This document shows positions 7,070-15,586 of a DNA stretch of 34,276 nucleotides, piece by piece; the stretch's first letter is position 1, and each line of letters begins with the position of its first letter. The notes beneath the pieces are model-generated. The model had not been told where the DNA came from. It searched no databases and saw nothing but the letters and a program-made list of their open reading frames with translations. Location of the stretch: assembly GCA_016840285.1 (NCBI GenBank), contig JAEOSR010000009.1, positions 1 through 34,276 on the forward strand. Direction: 5' to 3'. The translations under genes were made by a program, and so were the position numbers. The DNA comes from Candidatus Hodarchaeota archaeon. GTDB lineage: Archaea > Asgardarchaeota > Heimdallarchaeia > Hodarchaeales > Hodarchaeaceae.

Positions 7070-8482
7070 TTAGATTTTCATACCGCAATGCTCACAAAAT
7101 CCTGTACTGGAAACCTCACGTCCACATGATGGGCAAACTGTCTTAATCTGGGCTCCACAATAAACACAAAAGTTAGTTTGAGGAACAGTTTCTCGTCCAC
7201 ATGAGCCACAGAATTTTTGAAGGCCAGTCGGGGGAGTGGGATAACCTTGAGGGTAGCTTGGAACCTGTCTTTCTGGAAATGTGGTTTCTGTAACCCAATC
7301 GGGTTCTTTCAATGGGCTAGCCATTGTAAAAATAAAAATTGCGAGGATTCCAAGAAGTAACAGAATGATTCCAGCTTCAAGTAAATATAAGACAATCGTC
7401 ATCTCTGGGCCTATTAAAGAGCCAATTAAGTTAAAAACAATGGGAAATCCACTCACTACTCCAATAAATCCTAAGGAGATCAATAATATTGGCTGTAATC
7501 GTGAAGAACGAATATTCCTATCGGTAAGAATTCTAAACCATGTAGGTGGGGAGTGAGACCTTCTTGATCTTATCATTTGAATAATTAAATATACTACTGT
7601 CGCAGAACCTACAGTAACGGCAGTTAACAGCAAAAAAACATACATAAAGAAGATAGAGCTGTCATCTAGCTGATCCATCCTAACAATTCCAATCTGTGCC
7701 ACAGCCGCTACTCCGTTATTCAATCCATGTAAGATAATTGGCCAAATTATATTTCTAGTACGCATGTAGAGAAATCCTAGCGCCATTCCCCCAGCAAAGG
7801 TGCTAAAGAAATGAATGATTGTAAAACCGATGGAACCAAATAGGAGATCTTGAGGAGAATGCATCAAAGAGAAAAGAAGACTTGAAAACAGAAGAACCCA
7901 GAATGTTCCAAGACCACGTCTTTCTAAAAAAGGAATGAATGTTCGTCGAAAAACCAGTTCTTCACTGATAGCTGCTCCTAGAACATAAAAACTAAAGAAT
8001 AGAATATAGAAAATTGGTTCTCCAAGCAAATCTAATGTTGGTTCGAATGCCTCATAAGGACTTGAAAACGAAATACCAAGACTCTCAAGAAATGTGGCGA
8101 AAATGGCAACACTAAATGTGAGCGTAGACAAGACTGAATAAATAAGTAATAGTGTGACTGCATAAGAACCTGCGGGCATTCTTTTTTCTTCTGGTTCAAC
8201 CTTTTTATTTTGATACAAGAAGACGAACATAATAATTGAGCCTATCTGGGCTATCAAATTGATTATAATATTGATTATTATGTCCATGGAGGTAGAGTCA
8301 ATTTCAGGAAAAATACCAACAAAAATTCCAAGTACGTGAGGAAACATCAACAAGATGATAATGGTTAAATATGCCGCGAAATCAGAGAAAAACAACATAA
8401 ATAGTAATAGAGCAAATGGATATAGCAAATCCTTATCTTGAATTCTTGTCTTTTTAGATTCTGTATCTAGTTCATTTAACAA
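7070..8482 (-). CDS. CPBP intramembrane protease (CAAX/Abi) with C-terminal zinc ribbons
   Basis: 470 residues, about ten membrane helices. The CPBP motifs are present: EELVFRR (174-180; EExxxR), FSLMHSP with His208, and HGLNN with His252, so the glutamate/histidine active site of Rce1-type proteases is complete. After a cytosolic linker, residues ~424-470 carry repeated Cys pairs (CGSCGRE, CVYCGAQ, CPSCGRE, CEHCGMK), a DZANK-like double zinc ribbon. Family members cleave prenylated or other membrane-embedded substrates, but this one's substrate is unknown. The start is TTG at 8480-8482 with AGGTGA six bases before it. It lies 22 bases after the UbiA gene and is probably co-transcribed with it. 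Confidence 0.85.
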   Translation of the reverse strand: MLNELDTESKKTRIQDKDLLYPFALLLFMLFFSDFAAYLTIIILLMFPHVLGIFVGIFPEIDSTSMDIIINIIINLIAQIGSIIMFVFLYQNKKVEPEEKRMPAGSYAVTLLLIYSVLSTLTFSVAIFATFLESLGISFSSPYEAFEPTLDLLGEPIFYILFFSFYVLGAAISEELVFRRTFIPFLERRGLGTFWVLLFSSLLFSLMHSPQDLLFGSIGFTIIHFFSTFAGGMALGFLYMRTRNIIWPIILHGLNNGVAAVAQIGIVRMDQLDDSSIFFMYVFLLLTAVTVGSATVVYLIIQMIRSRRSHSPPTWFRILTDRNIRSSRLQPILLISLGFIGVVSGFPIVFNLIGSLIGPEMTIVLYLLEAGIILLLLGILAIFIFTMASPLKEPDWVTETTFPERQVPSYPQGYPTPPTGLQKFCGSCGRETVPQTNFCVYCGAQIKTVCPSCGREVSSTGFCEHCGMKI

Positions 8483-8504
8483 GTCTAATCACCTGGTACT
8501 GCAT

Positions 8505-9437
8505 TTAAGGTACAAAAAATACTCCAAAAAAGAAAGCTCCCAGCGCCCACCATAAAGACCACCGTGTATATTTTCGTGCTTTTTTCCCACCAGTTGCAGG
8601 CGGTTCCCTAATTATTGTTAGCGAAGTAAGGCCTAATATAATTGCTAAAACTAAGAGGAAGAACCAAAATACTAAGTTACTATATACTAGAACTCCCACA
8701 ATTATAGCACAAACGAAAGTAACTGCAAAGAAAATAATAGCAACATAAGCTGCTCCTTTCGGACCAATTCTAACCGCTATTGAGTTGTAATTTGTTTTTA
8801 GATCTCCCTCATAATCCTGGATATCTTTCACAATTTCTCTTCCTGTAGCCAAAAAGAATGTTGTAGCTAGTATGAGTGAACAATTCATGATAACATACTC
8901 ATCCTGGGGATTTAAAAGGAAGAAACCAATGAAGAGAGGAACGACGTACCCTATTGAAACCCACATATTGCCTATGAAACCAGTACGCTTTACGTAGTTA
9001 TATCCTACTCCTATGACTATAGAAAATAAGGTGAAAAAAATTAAAGCGACTGTAACACGATAAAATATCACCAAAGCCACAGCTATTATGAAGGTAAAAA
9101 GAAAAAATGCAATAGATAAATTTCGTACGTACTCTGGAGTAAAAGCTCCGCGTGCTATTGGCCTATCAAATCGTTCATTAGCAATATCAGTTTCAACATC
9201 GTAGGCATCATTGATCGCCTCAATTGCAGAGGCTAATAACAAAGTAGCACTCATTCCAAGAACTAATCCATCTATTGTAATTACTCCATTATTAAATAAG
9301 AAAGAAAAAAAATCTGGAATCCCTCCATGTAATACGTATATGATAAAACCTGCCACTAAAACTGCAATGGAACTTAAAATCCCAAGTGAAAGACGAAAAA
9401 GATCGAAATAATCTTTAATCCGAGTTGTCAACGCCAT
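8505..9437 (-). CDS. UbiA prenyltransferase, likely digeranylgeranylglyceryl phosphate synthase
   Basis: 310 residues with nine or so membrane helices. The two Mg-diphosphate motifs are clear: NDAYDVETD (76-84) with the downstream NERFDRPIARG, and DIQDYEGD (205-212). The NERFDRPIARG and REIVKDI wording is that of the archaeal ether-lipid branch of UbiA, which adds the second geranylgeranyl chain to geranylgeranylglyceryl phosphate in the membrane. Menaquinone- or heme-type UbiA proteins share these motifs, so substrate is inferred. It follows the methyltransferase gene by 49 bases and precedes the CPBP gene in the same direction. Confidence 0.85.
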   Translation of the reverse strand: MALTTRIKDYFDLFRLSLGILSSIAVLVAGFIIYVLHGGIPDFFSFLFNNGVITIDGLVLGMSATLLLASAIEAINDAYDVETDIANERFDRPIARGAFTPEYVRNLSIAFFLFTFIIAVALVIFYRVTVALIFFTLFSIVIGVGYNYVKRTGFIGNMWVSIGYVVPLFIGFFLLNPQDEYVIMNCSLILATTFFLATGREIVKDIQDYEGDLKTNYNSIAVRIGPKGAAYVAIIFFAVTFVCAIIVGVLVYSNLVFWFFLLVLAIILGLTSLTIIREPPATGGKKARKYTRWSLWWALGAFFFGVFFVP

Positions 9438-9486
9438 TTCTTTTCTCTTTCCAGGTTATTTTCTATTTTTAGTTTTATTGATAAAA

Positions 9487-11796
9487 TTAGTAAAGCACCT
9501 TGTCTTTTCTTACTTGATTCAGATAATTATCTATTACTTTTTTATCAGTTTCACTAAGATTAAACCATTCGAAAATTAAATCATCTATTTGAGACTTTTC
9601 TTCTGAATAATCTGCATTTAAATCATTTTTAAGTAGTGAAATTATTTTTTTTGTTATGTGGATAACTTCTAATTTTAATTCATCAAAATTACTTGAATTT
9701 TTCTCTGTTGGAAATAGGATTGGTAATCGTTTTATATTTTCTGGCGTTACGTGACCACTCATTCCTCCAAGTGAAGTGTTAATAATTTTTCCTAAGAAAT
9801 AACTAGCTAACTTTGAGTTTAGATAACCTAGGATAAATTCTATTTCCAGATTCAAACTAAAAATTAAATTAGTATTTCCAGCTGGAATAGATTGTTCAGT
9901 AAGCGTCGCTTTTAAAATCCCATGATGGGCATCAGTTATTATTCCAGAATGAAAATAAAGGTGTGGATTCCTATAAACTGCTCGTCTCCCCTTAGACTTT
10001 TTTGCACGATTTTTTATTCTATTTACAGAATTTGAACTCCAATCTATATACCAACCCTCACTCCCCCAATATGGAATGTAAGCTCCTCTTTCAAATGGAA
10101 CTAAGAATTTATCTCCTTTAATGCCGTTGTATCTATAATTTTCTAAGGTCTTCTCATCCAAAGTGGAGGAATCAAGAATCTTTTCTTTATTAAGAATCCG
10201 AAATCTTTCAAGTTTCTTACTTCGTTTTTCCACCAGTTCATTCCAAAGTCTTGAGTTTTCTATTATAACAAGATGAGAAGAATTATCACCCGTAGAAATC
10301 CCTTCTCCGCCAACAATATAATTTCTCAATTCTTCATATTTCCAGCCTTTTTGAATATTATTTGGTGCCATTAGACTAGTGAGCTTCATTATTCGAATAA
10401 ATTTAGGAGGAATATTAACCCAAAATGGATTTCCATTGATATAGTAGTATTCTTCCTGATTAATGATTTGAACCTTATTGTCTGGGGGATTGAAATAATC
10501 AGATTGAATGTGAAGCCGATCAACTAATTTGATTCGATTTTTTTTTCTATCAAGGCAAGCTACACAACAACAAGAGCTTTTCGTTTGGTGATTGGGGTTA
10601 TTTGAGGGGTGAACATAGCCCTTTTCACATATATGCTTGGTTAAAGTAATGATACAAGTTCGCGAGGTTGTCATTGGTCTGAATAAGTCAATTGGAGCAA
10701 GTAGAATTTCATTAATTGTACAAGTGTCTAATACTAACCGTCTGAGAGTAGTATACGATCTTAAGGACAAAAAAGTATCAGTTCCAATAAAACAGATCTT
10801 TCCTCCATTCTCGACATTTTTTATCGCATGTGCTAAAAAAAATCCAAATAGATCGTTTCCTCCCAGTTTATAACCATAAACACTTGCTTCATTCCGATAA
10901 ATCCTCCGATACAGTTCTTTACGTTCTAATGAGGGAGAAATACCATACGGAGGATTTCCAATAACACATTCAATCTTTTTACGATGTATAATATTACACC
11001 AACTCTTTAATTCAAGGGTATCATAATTGAAAACGTTTGGTTTTTCTAATGTCTGATTATTAATGCTTAGAGAAAAAATACGGACAGTTGAAAGGAGTAC
11101 TGCATATGGATCAATATCATTACCCCAAACTTGAGAAATTGCCTTTAAATTGGCCTCAACTTCATCGTAATCCTCTTCTAAGCTCTTTTTCTTGAGCTTA
11201 ATGATACAAGACTCTAAAAAATTCCCATTCCCACAGGCTGGATCAAAAATTGTTGAGTCACTCTTCAAATCAAGCTTTGAAACCATATATTCAACAGTCT
11301 CTTTTGGTGTATAATATGCTCCTAACGAGTGCTGTTGCTCACATAACTTCAAGATTTCTTGGTAAATCACTCCTAATTGATCGTAGTTTAGCTTTTTAAA
11401 GTTAAACTCCTCAAAAAACTCAATTAATTTCGTTTGTACTTTCAAGGCAGGATTAAAACAATCGAAATCCGTTCTGGGAAAACATAATTGGATTTCAGAT
11501 TCGTTGGGAACACTTTGGAGATAAGTAGATAGAATCTGTTTACTTATAAAGTTCAATGATGCACGAAATACAATTTCTCTTTCTATTTTCTTTTTAGAAG
11601 AAGAGTACATTTCTAGTTTAAGCTGAGAAAACAGCCTAGCTAAAATTTCGCGTGTTTTCTCTTCAAATTTTTTTCCATCTAAATCTGTGGACTCCCCTCG
11701 GAGTATCCGCCCGATTTGATTGGTTTGAGATTCTTGGATGGAGGAAGTGATTGAATGAAGTTCTCGTATCAAGTTTTTGAACCAAAGTTTTGTCAT
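9487..11796 (-). CDS. Orphan N6-adenine DNA methyltransferase, Eco57I/TaqI-like with specificity domain
   Basis: 769 residues. A helical N-terminus (1-150) leads to GAYYTPKETVEYMV (159-172), the SAM-binding motif I FDPACGNGNF (184-193), WGNDIDPYAV (223-232) and catalytic NPPYG (280-284). A cysteine cluster (C389, C408-C410, C413) interrupts the middle and may bind zinc. The C-terminal third (AGNTNLIFSLNLEIEFILGY, LGGMSGHVTPENIKRLPILF) is a TaqI-like target-recognition domain. It therefore combines modification and specificity. No PD-ExK nuclease motif is visible at the N-terminus, and no restriction gene is nearby. It starts 6 bases after the FGGY kinase stop, so it sits inside a housekeeping-looking run. 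Confidence 0.85.
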   Translation of the reverse strand: MTKLWFKNLIRELHSITSSIQESQTNQIGRILRGESTDLDGKKFEEKTREILARLFSQLKLEMYSSSKKKIEREIVFRASLNFISKQILSTYLQSVPNESEIQLCFPRTDFDCFNPALKVQTKLIEFFEEFNFKKLNYDQLGVIYQEILKLCEQQHSLGAYYTPKETVEYMVSKLDLKSDSTIFDPACGNGNFLESCIIKLKKKSLEEDYDEVEANLKAISQVWGNDIDPYAVLLSTVRIFSLSINNQTLEKPNVFNYDTLELKSWCNIIHRKKIECVIGNPPYGISPSLERKELYRRIYRNEASVYGYKLGGNDLFGFFLAHAIKNVENGGKICFIGTDTFLSLRSYTTLRRLVLDTCTINEILLAPIDLFRPMTTSRTCIITLTKHICEKGYVHPSNNPNHQTKSSCCCVACLDRKKNRIKLVDRLHIQSDYFNPPDNKVQIINQEEYYYINGNPFWVNIPPKFIRIMKLTSLMAPNNIQKGWKYEELRNYIVGGEGISTGDNSSHLVIIENSRLWNELVEKRSKKLERFRILNKEKILDSSTLDEKTLENYRYNGIKGDKFLVPFERGAYIPYWGSEGWYIDWSSNSVNRIKNRAKKSKGRRAVYRNPHLYFHSGIITDAHHGILKATLTEQSIPAGNTNLIFSLNLEIEFILGYLNSKLASYFLGKIINTSLGGMSGHVTPENIKRLPILFPTEKNSSNFDELKLEVIHITKKIISLLKNDLNADYSEEKSQIDDLIFEWFNLSETDKKVIDNYLNQVRKDKVLY

Positions 11797-11802
11797 TATT
11801 GA

Positions 11803-13341
11803 TCAATCTATAGATAATATTGCTTCTAATACTCTCTTCCAACGTCTAATCTTAACTATTCTTTTTTGCGAATCCATTTGAGGATGAAAATATTGAGGTT
11901 TCAAACTCGAATATATCTCTTCCAACTGTTTTTTGTCCCGCCAGAAGCCGATACTTAATCCAGCTAAATATGCTGCGCCAGTTGCAGTCATATCTGGTTC
12001 TGGTGCACGTATAACTGCTAAATTAGCAAAATCAGCAAGACATTGTAACATAATATCTGATTTGGAAACCCCTCCATCAGCTCTAAGCGACTTAATTGGT
12101 ATTTTAGTATCCGTTTCTAAACCCTCAAGGATATCAACAAGTCGAAGGGCTATACCTTCAAATACCGCTCTGGCTACATGGCTACGATGTGTGGTTAATG
12201 AAAGACCCAGAATTGTACCTCGTGCATTTGGAGAAAAGTAAGGAAATCGAATTCCTGAAGGAGTTGGAATGAATATTACTCCTTCTGTATCTTCACACTT
12301 TGCTGCATATTCATTTAGAATCTTAGGCGTATCACTTAACCCAATTCCTTGCCCAACCCAATCTATCAATGTACCAGCAGTTGCAACAAATCCCTCAAGC
12401 ATGTAGGTTCCTTTTCCATCAATTACCCATGCGATGAGCGGAAACAAACCTCGTTTCGAAAGTTTTCCTGTTTCCCCCACGTTCATGTCAACAAAACTCC
12501 CTGATCCTTGAGATATTTTTACATCTCCTTGTTCAAAACAACATTGTCCAAAGAGTGCAGCTTGTTGATCACCACACGCAGCGCGAATTGGAATCTCAGC
12601 TCCTTGAAATAGAGTAGGATCAGTTGTTCCATAGTCACCGTTAGTATTTTTTAATTCAGGTAGAATCTCCATCGGAATGTTAAAAATACTCATAATAGGT
12701 TTATTCCATTTTAACTGAAAGGGATTTAAGAGGCCTGTTGCTGCATTGCTATAATCAGAAGCATGAACTTTTCCACCTGTTAATTTGTAAATAAACCAAG
12801 AATCTATTGTTCCAAAAGCAATTTTTCCTGCTTTACATTGTTCGTATAATCCTTCAACGTTGTCTAAAATCCAGCGTAATCGTACAGTAACGTGATCGGT
12901 GGTGTAATCAAGTATAGAAGTTGCTCTAAGCATAGTGTTTTGTGTAATTCTACAGGCGACCCAAGCGAACTTTTTCAAAAGCCGCCATTTCTTATTTCTA
13001 TTCATCAGATTACATGTTTCTGCTGCACGAACATCAGCCCAGCTAATGAAGTTGATAACTGGTTTTCCAGTGTTTCGTTCCCAAAGGGTAAAAGTCGCGC
13101 GCTGATTTGTAATCCCAATTGCTGCAATATCCTGTGGAGATACATCTGGTCTTTCAAAGATTCGATTGACAACAGTGATTAATGATTGCCAAAGATCGAA
13201 TGGATCATATTCAATCCACCCTGCTTTGGGATAAAGCGCTGTTGTTTTTTCATACTCACGGGCAACGATTTCTCCTTTTTTATTAAGTATTACTGCTCTT
13301 ATGCCCGTTGATCCACTATCTATAGCAAGAATGTATAGCAT
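11803..13341 (-). CDS. FGGY-family carbohydrate kinase, glycerol kinase-like
   Basis: About 512 residues from the ATG at 13339-13341, which puts the phosphate-binding LAIDSGSTGIRAVILN at the N-terminus as in the family; an upstream ATG at 13389 adds 16 unlikely residues and has no ribosome-binding site. Other FGGY features: GITNQRATFTLWERNTGKPV, GTIDSWFIYKLTGGKVHASD, CGDQQAALFGQ (catalytic Asp), KISQGSGSFVDMN and SLRADGGVSKSD near the adenosine site. Overall closest to GlpK, which phosphorylates glycerol to sn-glycerol-3-phosphate. However, the glycerol-contacting Arg-Glu of GlpK (NQRE) is NQRA here and WQCRRT is WADVRA, so another polyol is possible. It is followed at 6 bases by the methyltransferase; no GlpD or GlpF is present. 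Confidence 0.8.
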   Translation of the reverse strand: MLYILAIDSGSTGIRAVILNKKGEIVAREYEKTTALYPKAGWIEYDPFDLWQSLITVVNRIFERPDVSPQDIAAIGITNQRATFTLWERNTGKPVINFISWADVRAAETCNLMNRNKKWRLLKKFAWVACRITQNTMLRATSILDYTTDHVTVRLRWILDNVEGLYEQCKAGKIAFGTIDSWFIYKLTGGKVHASDYSNAATGLLNPFQLKWNKPIMSIFNIPMEILPELKNTNGDYGTTDPTLFQGAEIPIRAACGDQQAALFGQCCFEQGDVKISQGSGSFVDMNVGETGKLSKRGLFPLIAWVIDGKGTYMLEGFVATAGTLIDWVGQGIGLSDTPKILNEYAAKCEDTEGVIFIPTPSGIRFPYFSPNARGTILGLSLTTHRSHVARAVFEGIALRLVDILEGLETDTKIPIKSLRADGGVSKSDIMLQCLADFANLAVIRAPEPDMTATGAAYLAGLSIGFWRDKKQLEEIYSSLKPQYFHPQMDSQKRIVKIRRWKRVLEAILSID

Positions 13342-13501
13342 TTTGATCTCTTCTACGTTTAGAAATGTTGAACTAGCATCTAAAAACAAAGTTATTAGTG
13401 CAATTAATGGATATACTTTGATGAATCAACGACATAATTTCCCCTCTGTTTTCTTTTATTTTAGTCATGATATAGTTATATCTCGAAAAAAATGTGCCAG
13501 A

Positions 13502-13577
13502 TAAGGAGGATTTTTTAAGGAGCAGATTTTTAGTTCAATTGTAATTTTTCATTTGTTGACTGGAAAATACCTCCTAA
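13502..13577. repeat. Long-loop inverted repeat in the kinase/thiolase divergent spacer
   Basis: TAAGGAGGATTTT (13502-13514) is the near-complement of AAAATACCTCCTAA (13564-13577). The pair flanks about 50 AT-rich bases in the intergenic region between the FGGY kinase and the thiolase-like gene. It could be two inverted protein-binding sites controlling both divergent transcripts, or a stem in the thiolase leader. The spacer otherwise holds only AT-rich promoter-like sequence. Confidence 0.3.
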
Positions 13578-13607
13578 AACTTAAATAAAATAAGAAGTGA
13601 TCAAAAG

Positions 13608-14876
13608 ATGCCAGAACAACAAAGAGTGTTTATTGCCGGAGGGACCACCACCCCCTTTGATTATCCATTAAACCTTCAAATTGAGGAGATGGTGGCAAAT
13701 TGCATCCGGCAACTCTATACAGATGTTCCCGAGTTCCATCTAAAGGATGTTAGGGAAAAAGGTTTGGTTGTCTATTCTCATTTTTCAGTGCACTTCAGTC
13801 ATCAGTTAACCGCGTATTGGATCCTCCATGATCATTTGGGGCTAGTTGGCGTTCCACATTTCCGGATAGATAACGGGGGTAATACGGGTGGATCCGCTCT
13901 GTATGCCGCTTATGCTCTAGTGCGAGCAGGACTAGCAGATATTGTTCCTGTAATCGGGTACGAACTAATGGGAAGTGTATCTCAATCTAAAGGTTCAGAG
14001 TTCATTGCTATTGCTTCAGATACTAGATATGAGGCGATGCTAGGAGCAAACTATACAAATTATTATGCAGGATTAGCACGGGTTTTTATGGAAAAGTATG
14101 GATTAACAGAAGAGGACTTTGCTGAAATAGCGGTTAAAAATAAGAATAATGCGCTAGCCACAGGTGAAAAAGCTCAACATTTTCGTAAAGTCGGGGAAAA
14201 ATTGACTGTTGATGATATCATGCAAAGTCGATTAATTTCCTATCCACTAAAAAAATGGGACTGTTGTTTTATGTCTGAGGGAGCTGCTACAGTCTTAGTG
14301 TGCAATGAACAGGTTGCTAAGCAATATGCTCCTGACCATTACGTCGAAATCACTGGTGCAGGTCTATCTTCCTGCACTATTCGTGCAGGTGATCGTTATG
14401 CCTTTCCAGGATGGACAGAACGATACGGAGAAGGTTACCCTGGATTAGGGGAATTTGCTGCGTGTCGTCATTCTGCGGAAGTAGCATTCAAAATGGCTGG
14501 TATCGAATGGAAAGATTCCTACAAATACCTCGATGTAGCAGAAGTACATGATGCCTTCTCAACCTCTGAATTCCAAATATACAATGCTCTCGGATGGTGT
14601 GAGTCACTAACTCCAAAACAATTCATTCACGACAGAATGCCTATGATGGAAGGGGAAATTCCTACGAATCCTGGTGGTGGACTTGTGGGCTACGGGCACC
14701 CCGTAGGGGCTACTGGATTAATGTCTGCGATTGAATGCTACTACCAGCTTACAGGTTTGATCCCAAGAGAGCACAGGACAACGGAGAATGAAGTAAAAGA
14801 TGCAGAAGTTGGTTTAGTCAATTCTCATGCAGGGACAGGAACATCAATCAGCAATTTCATTCTAAAGAGAGTGTGA
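13608..14876 (+). CDS. Thiolase-fold protein (SCP2-type) lacking the nucleophilic cysteine
   Basis: 422 residues, full thiolase length. Thiolase landmarks: AYALVRAGLADIVPVIGYEL after the nucleophile loop, VAEVHDAFSTSEFQIYNALG, NPGGGLVGYGHPVGATGLMS (catalytic His kept) and the C-terminal NSHAGTGTS. In the nucleophile loop the usual ACASGG reads GGNTGG, so Cys is replaced by Gly91. That argues against classical thiolysis. A DUF35 partner follows 11 bases downstream. The steroid-degrading Ltp2-ChsH2 aldolase is a known thiolase-fold/DUF35 pair without the Cys, so retro-aldol C-C cleavage is one reading; a condensing or scaffolding role is another. AAGTGATC lies before the ATG. Confidence 0.85.
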   Translation: MPEQQRVFIAGGTTTPFDYPLNLQIEEMVANCIRQLYTDVPEFHLKDVREKGLVVYSHFSVHFSHQLTAYWILHDHLGLVGVPHFRIDNGGNTGGSALYAAYALVRAGLADIVPVIGYELMGSVSQSKGSEFIAIASDTRYEAMLGANYTNYYAGLARVFMEKYGLTEEDFAEIAVKNKNNALATGEKAQHFRKVGEKLTVDDIMQSRLISYPLKKWDCCFMSEGAATVLVCNEQVAKQYAPDHYVEITGAGLSSCTIRAGDRYAFPGWTERYGEGYPGLGEFAACRHSAEVAFKMAGIEWKDSYKYLDVAEVHDAFSTSEFQIYNALGWCESLTPKQFIHDRMPMMEGEIPTNPGGGLVGYGHPVGATGLMSAIECYYQLTGLIPREHRTTENEVKDAEVGLVNSHAGTGTSISNFILKRV

Positions 14877-14887
14877 GGTGATTATAG

Positions 14888-15553
14888 ATGAAAAAGAATT
14901 TACATCCAACTCCAAATAACAAAGAATTTAACTGGGAAAAATGGTCTAAGCTTAATAAGTTGATCCCTGAAAAAGGATGGGTTTGGCAGAATATCCGAAC
15001 AGGAGTAACAGAGGGGACAGACTGGATTGAACAACAAATCTACTATGACATGCTTTACACCTTTCGATTGGGTGCTTTGAGTCCATACGCTATAGGATTA
15101 CTCGAAGGAAAATTGTTAGGTACCAGATGCCCTAAATGTGGAGATGTAACCTTTCCTCCCCGAGTTAATTGCTGGAGGCTTGATTGTAAACTTGAATTGA
15201 CAGAGTGGGTAGAAATGCCTCACACGGGTATTCTACATACATTCACGATTTGTGGTTTTGCTGCTAGGAGTGCGTTAAAGAAGTTACCCTTTGTTCTTGC
15301 ATATGTTCTTGTTGGAGAAAGTAAGACTGCTATCGCAAATATATTAAAGATAGAGGAACCTTGGCACGTTGAAACAGATATGCCAGTCATAATCAAGTTT
15401 ACTAGTAAGAAACGGGTTGGCAACCTTATTGACTTTTGGTTTGAACCTGATCCAAGCTGGCAACCATCACCAATGACCCCTGAAAAAGAGCGGATCAAAA
15501 AGTTATGTGAGCCAGTTTACGAATGGATTAAGATATTAAAAAGGAGTATGTAA
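14888..15553 (+). CDS. DUF35 (zinc ribbon plus OB-fold) partner of the thiolase-like protein
   Basis: 221 residues. After a ~75-residue helical extension comes a rubredoxin-like zinc ribbon with Cys81, Cys84, Cys95 and Cys100 (CPKCG...CWRLDC), then an OB-fold with GILHTFTICGFAARSALKKL and ending near FTSKKRVGNLIDFWFEPDP. DUF35 proteins bind acyl-CoA substrates and form obligate complexes with thiolases, HMG-CoA synthase or Ltp aldolases, channelling the CoA intermediate. GAGGTGA, overlapping the upstream stop, precedes the ATG, so the two genes are translationally close. The longer N-terminus is unusual compared with the ~130-residue archaeal form, and may wrap its partner. Confidence 0.85.
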   Translation: MKKNLHPTPNNKEFNWEKWSKLNKLIPEKGWVWQNIRTGVTEGTDWIEQQIYYDMLYTFRLGALSPYAIGLLEGKLLGTRCPKCGDVTFPPRVNCWRLDCKLELTEWVEMPHTGILHTFTICGFAARSALKKLPFVLAYVLVGESKTAIANILKIEEPWHVETDMPVIIKFTSKKRVGNLIDFWFEPDPSWQPSPMTPEKERIKKLCEPVYEWIKILKRSM

Positions 15554-15586
15554 CCCATAAAACTTTAATAAATAGTTTTATTTGTC

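Noticed and set aside
8041..8070. GTTCGAATGCC, a tRNA T-arm look-alike
   Set aside because: No acceptor or anticodon stems surround it and it lies within the CPBP protease coding sequence.
10637..10873. 78-residue plus-strand frame
   Set aside because: Antisense to the methyltransferase gene, with no family resemblance.
13301..13504. 67-residue plus-strand frame over the kinase start
   Set aside because: Mostly antisense to the kinase N-terminus, and no start signals; treated as chance.
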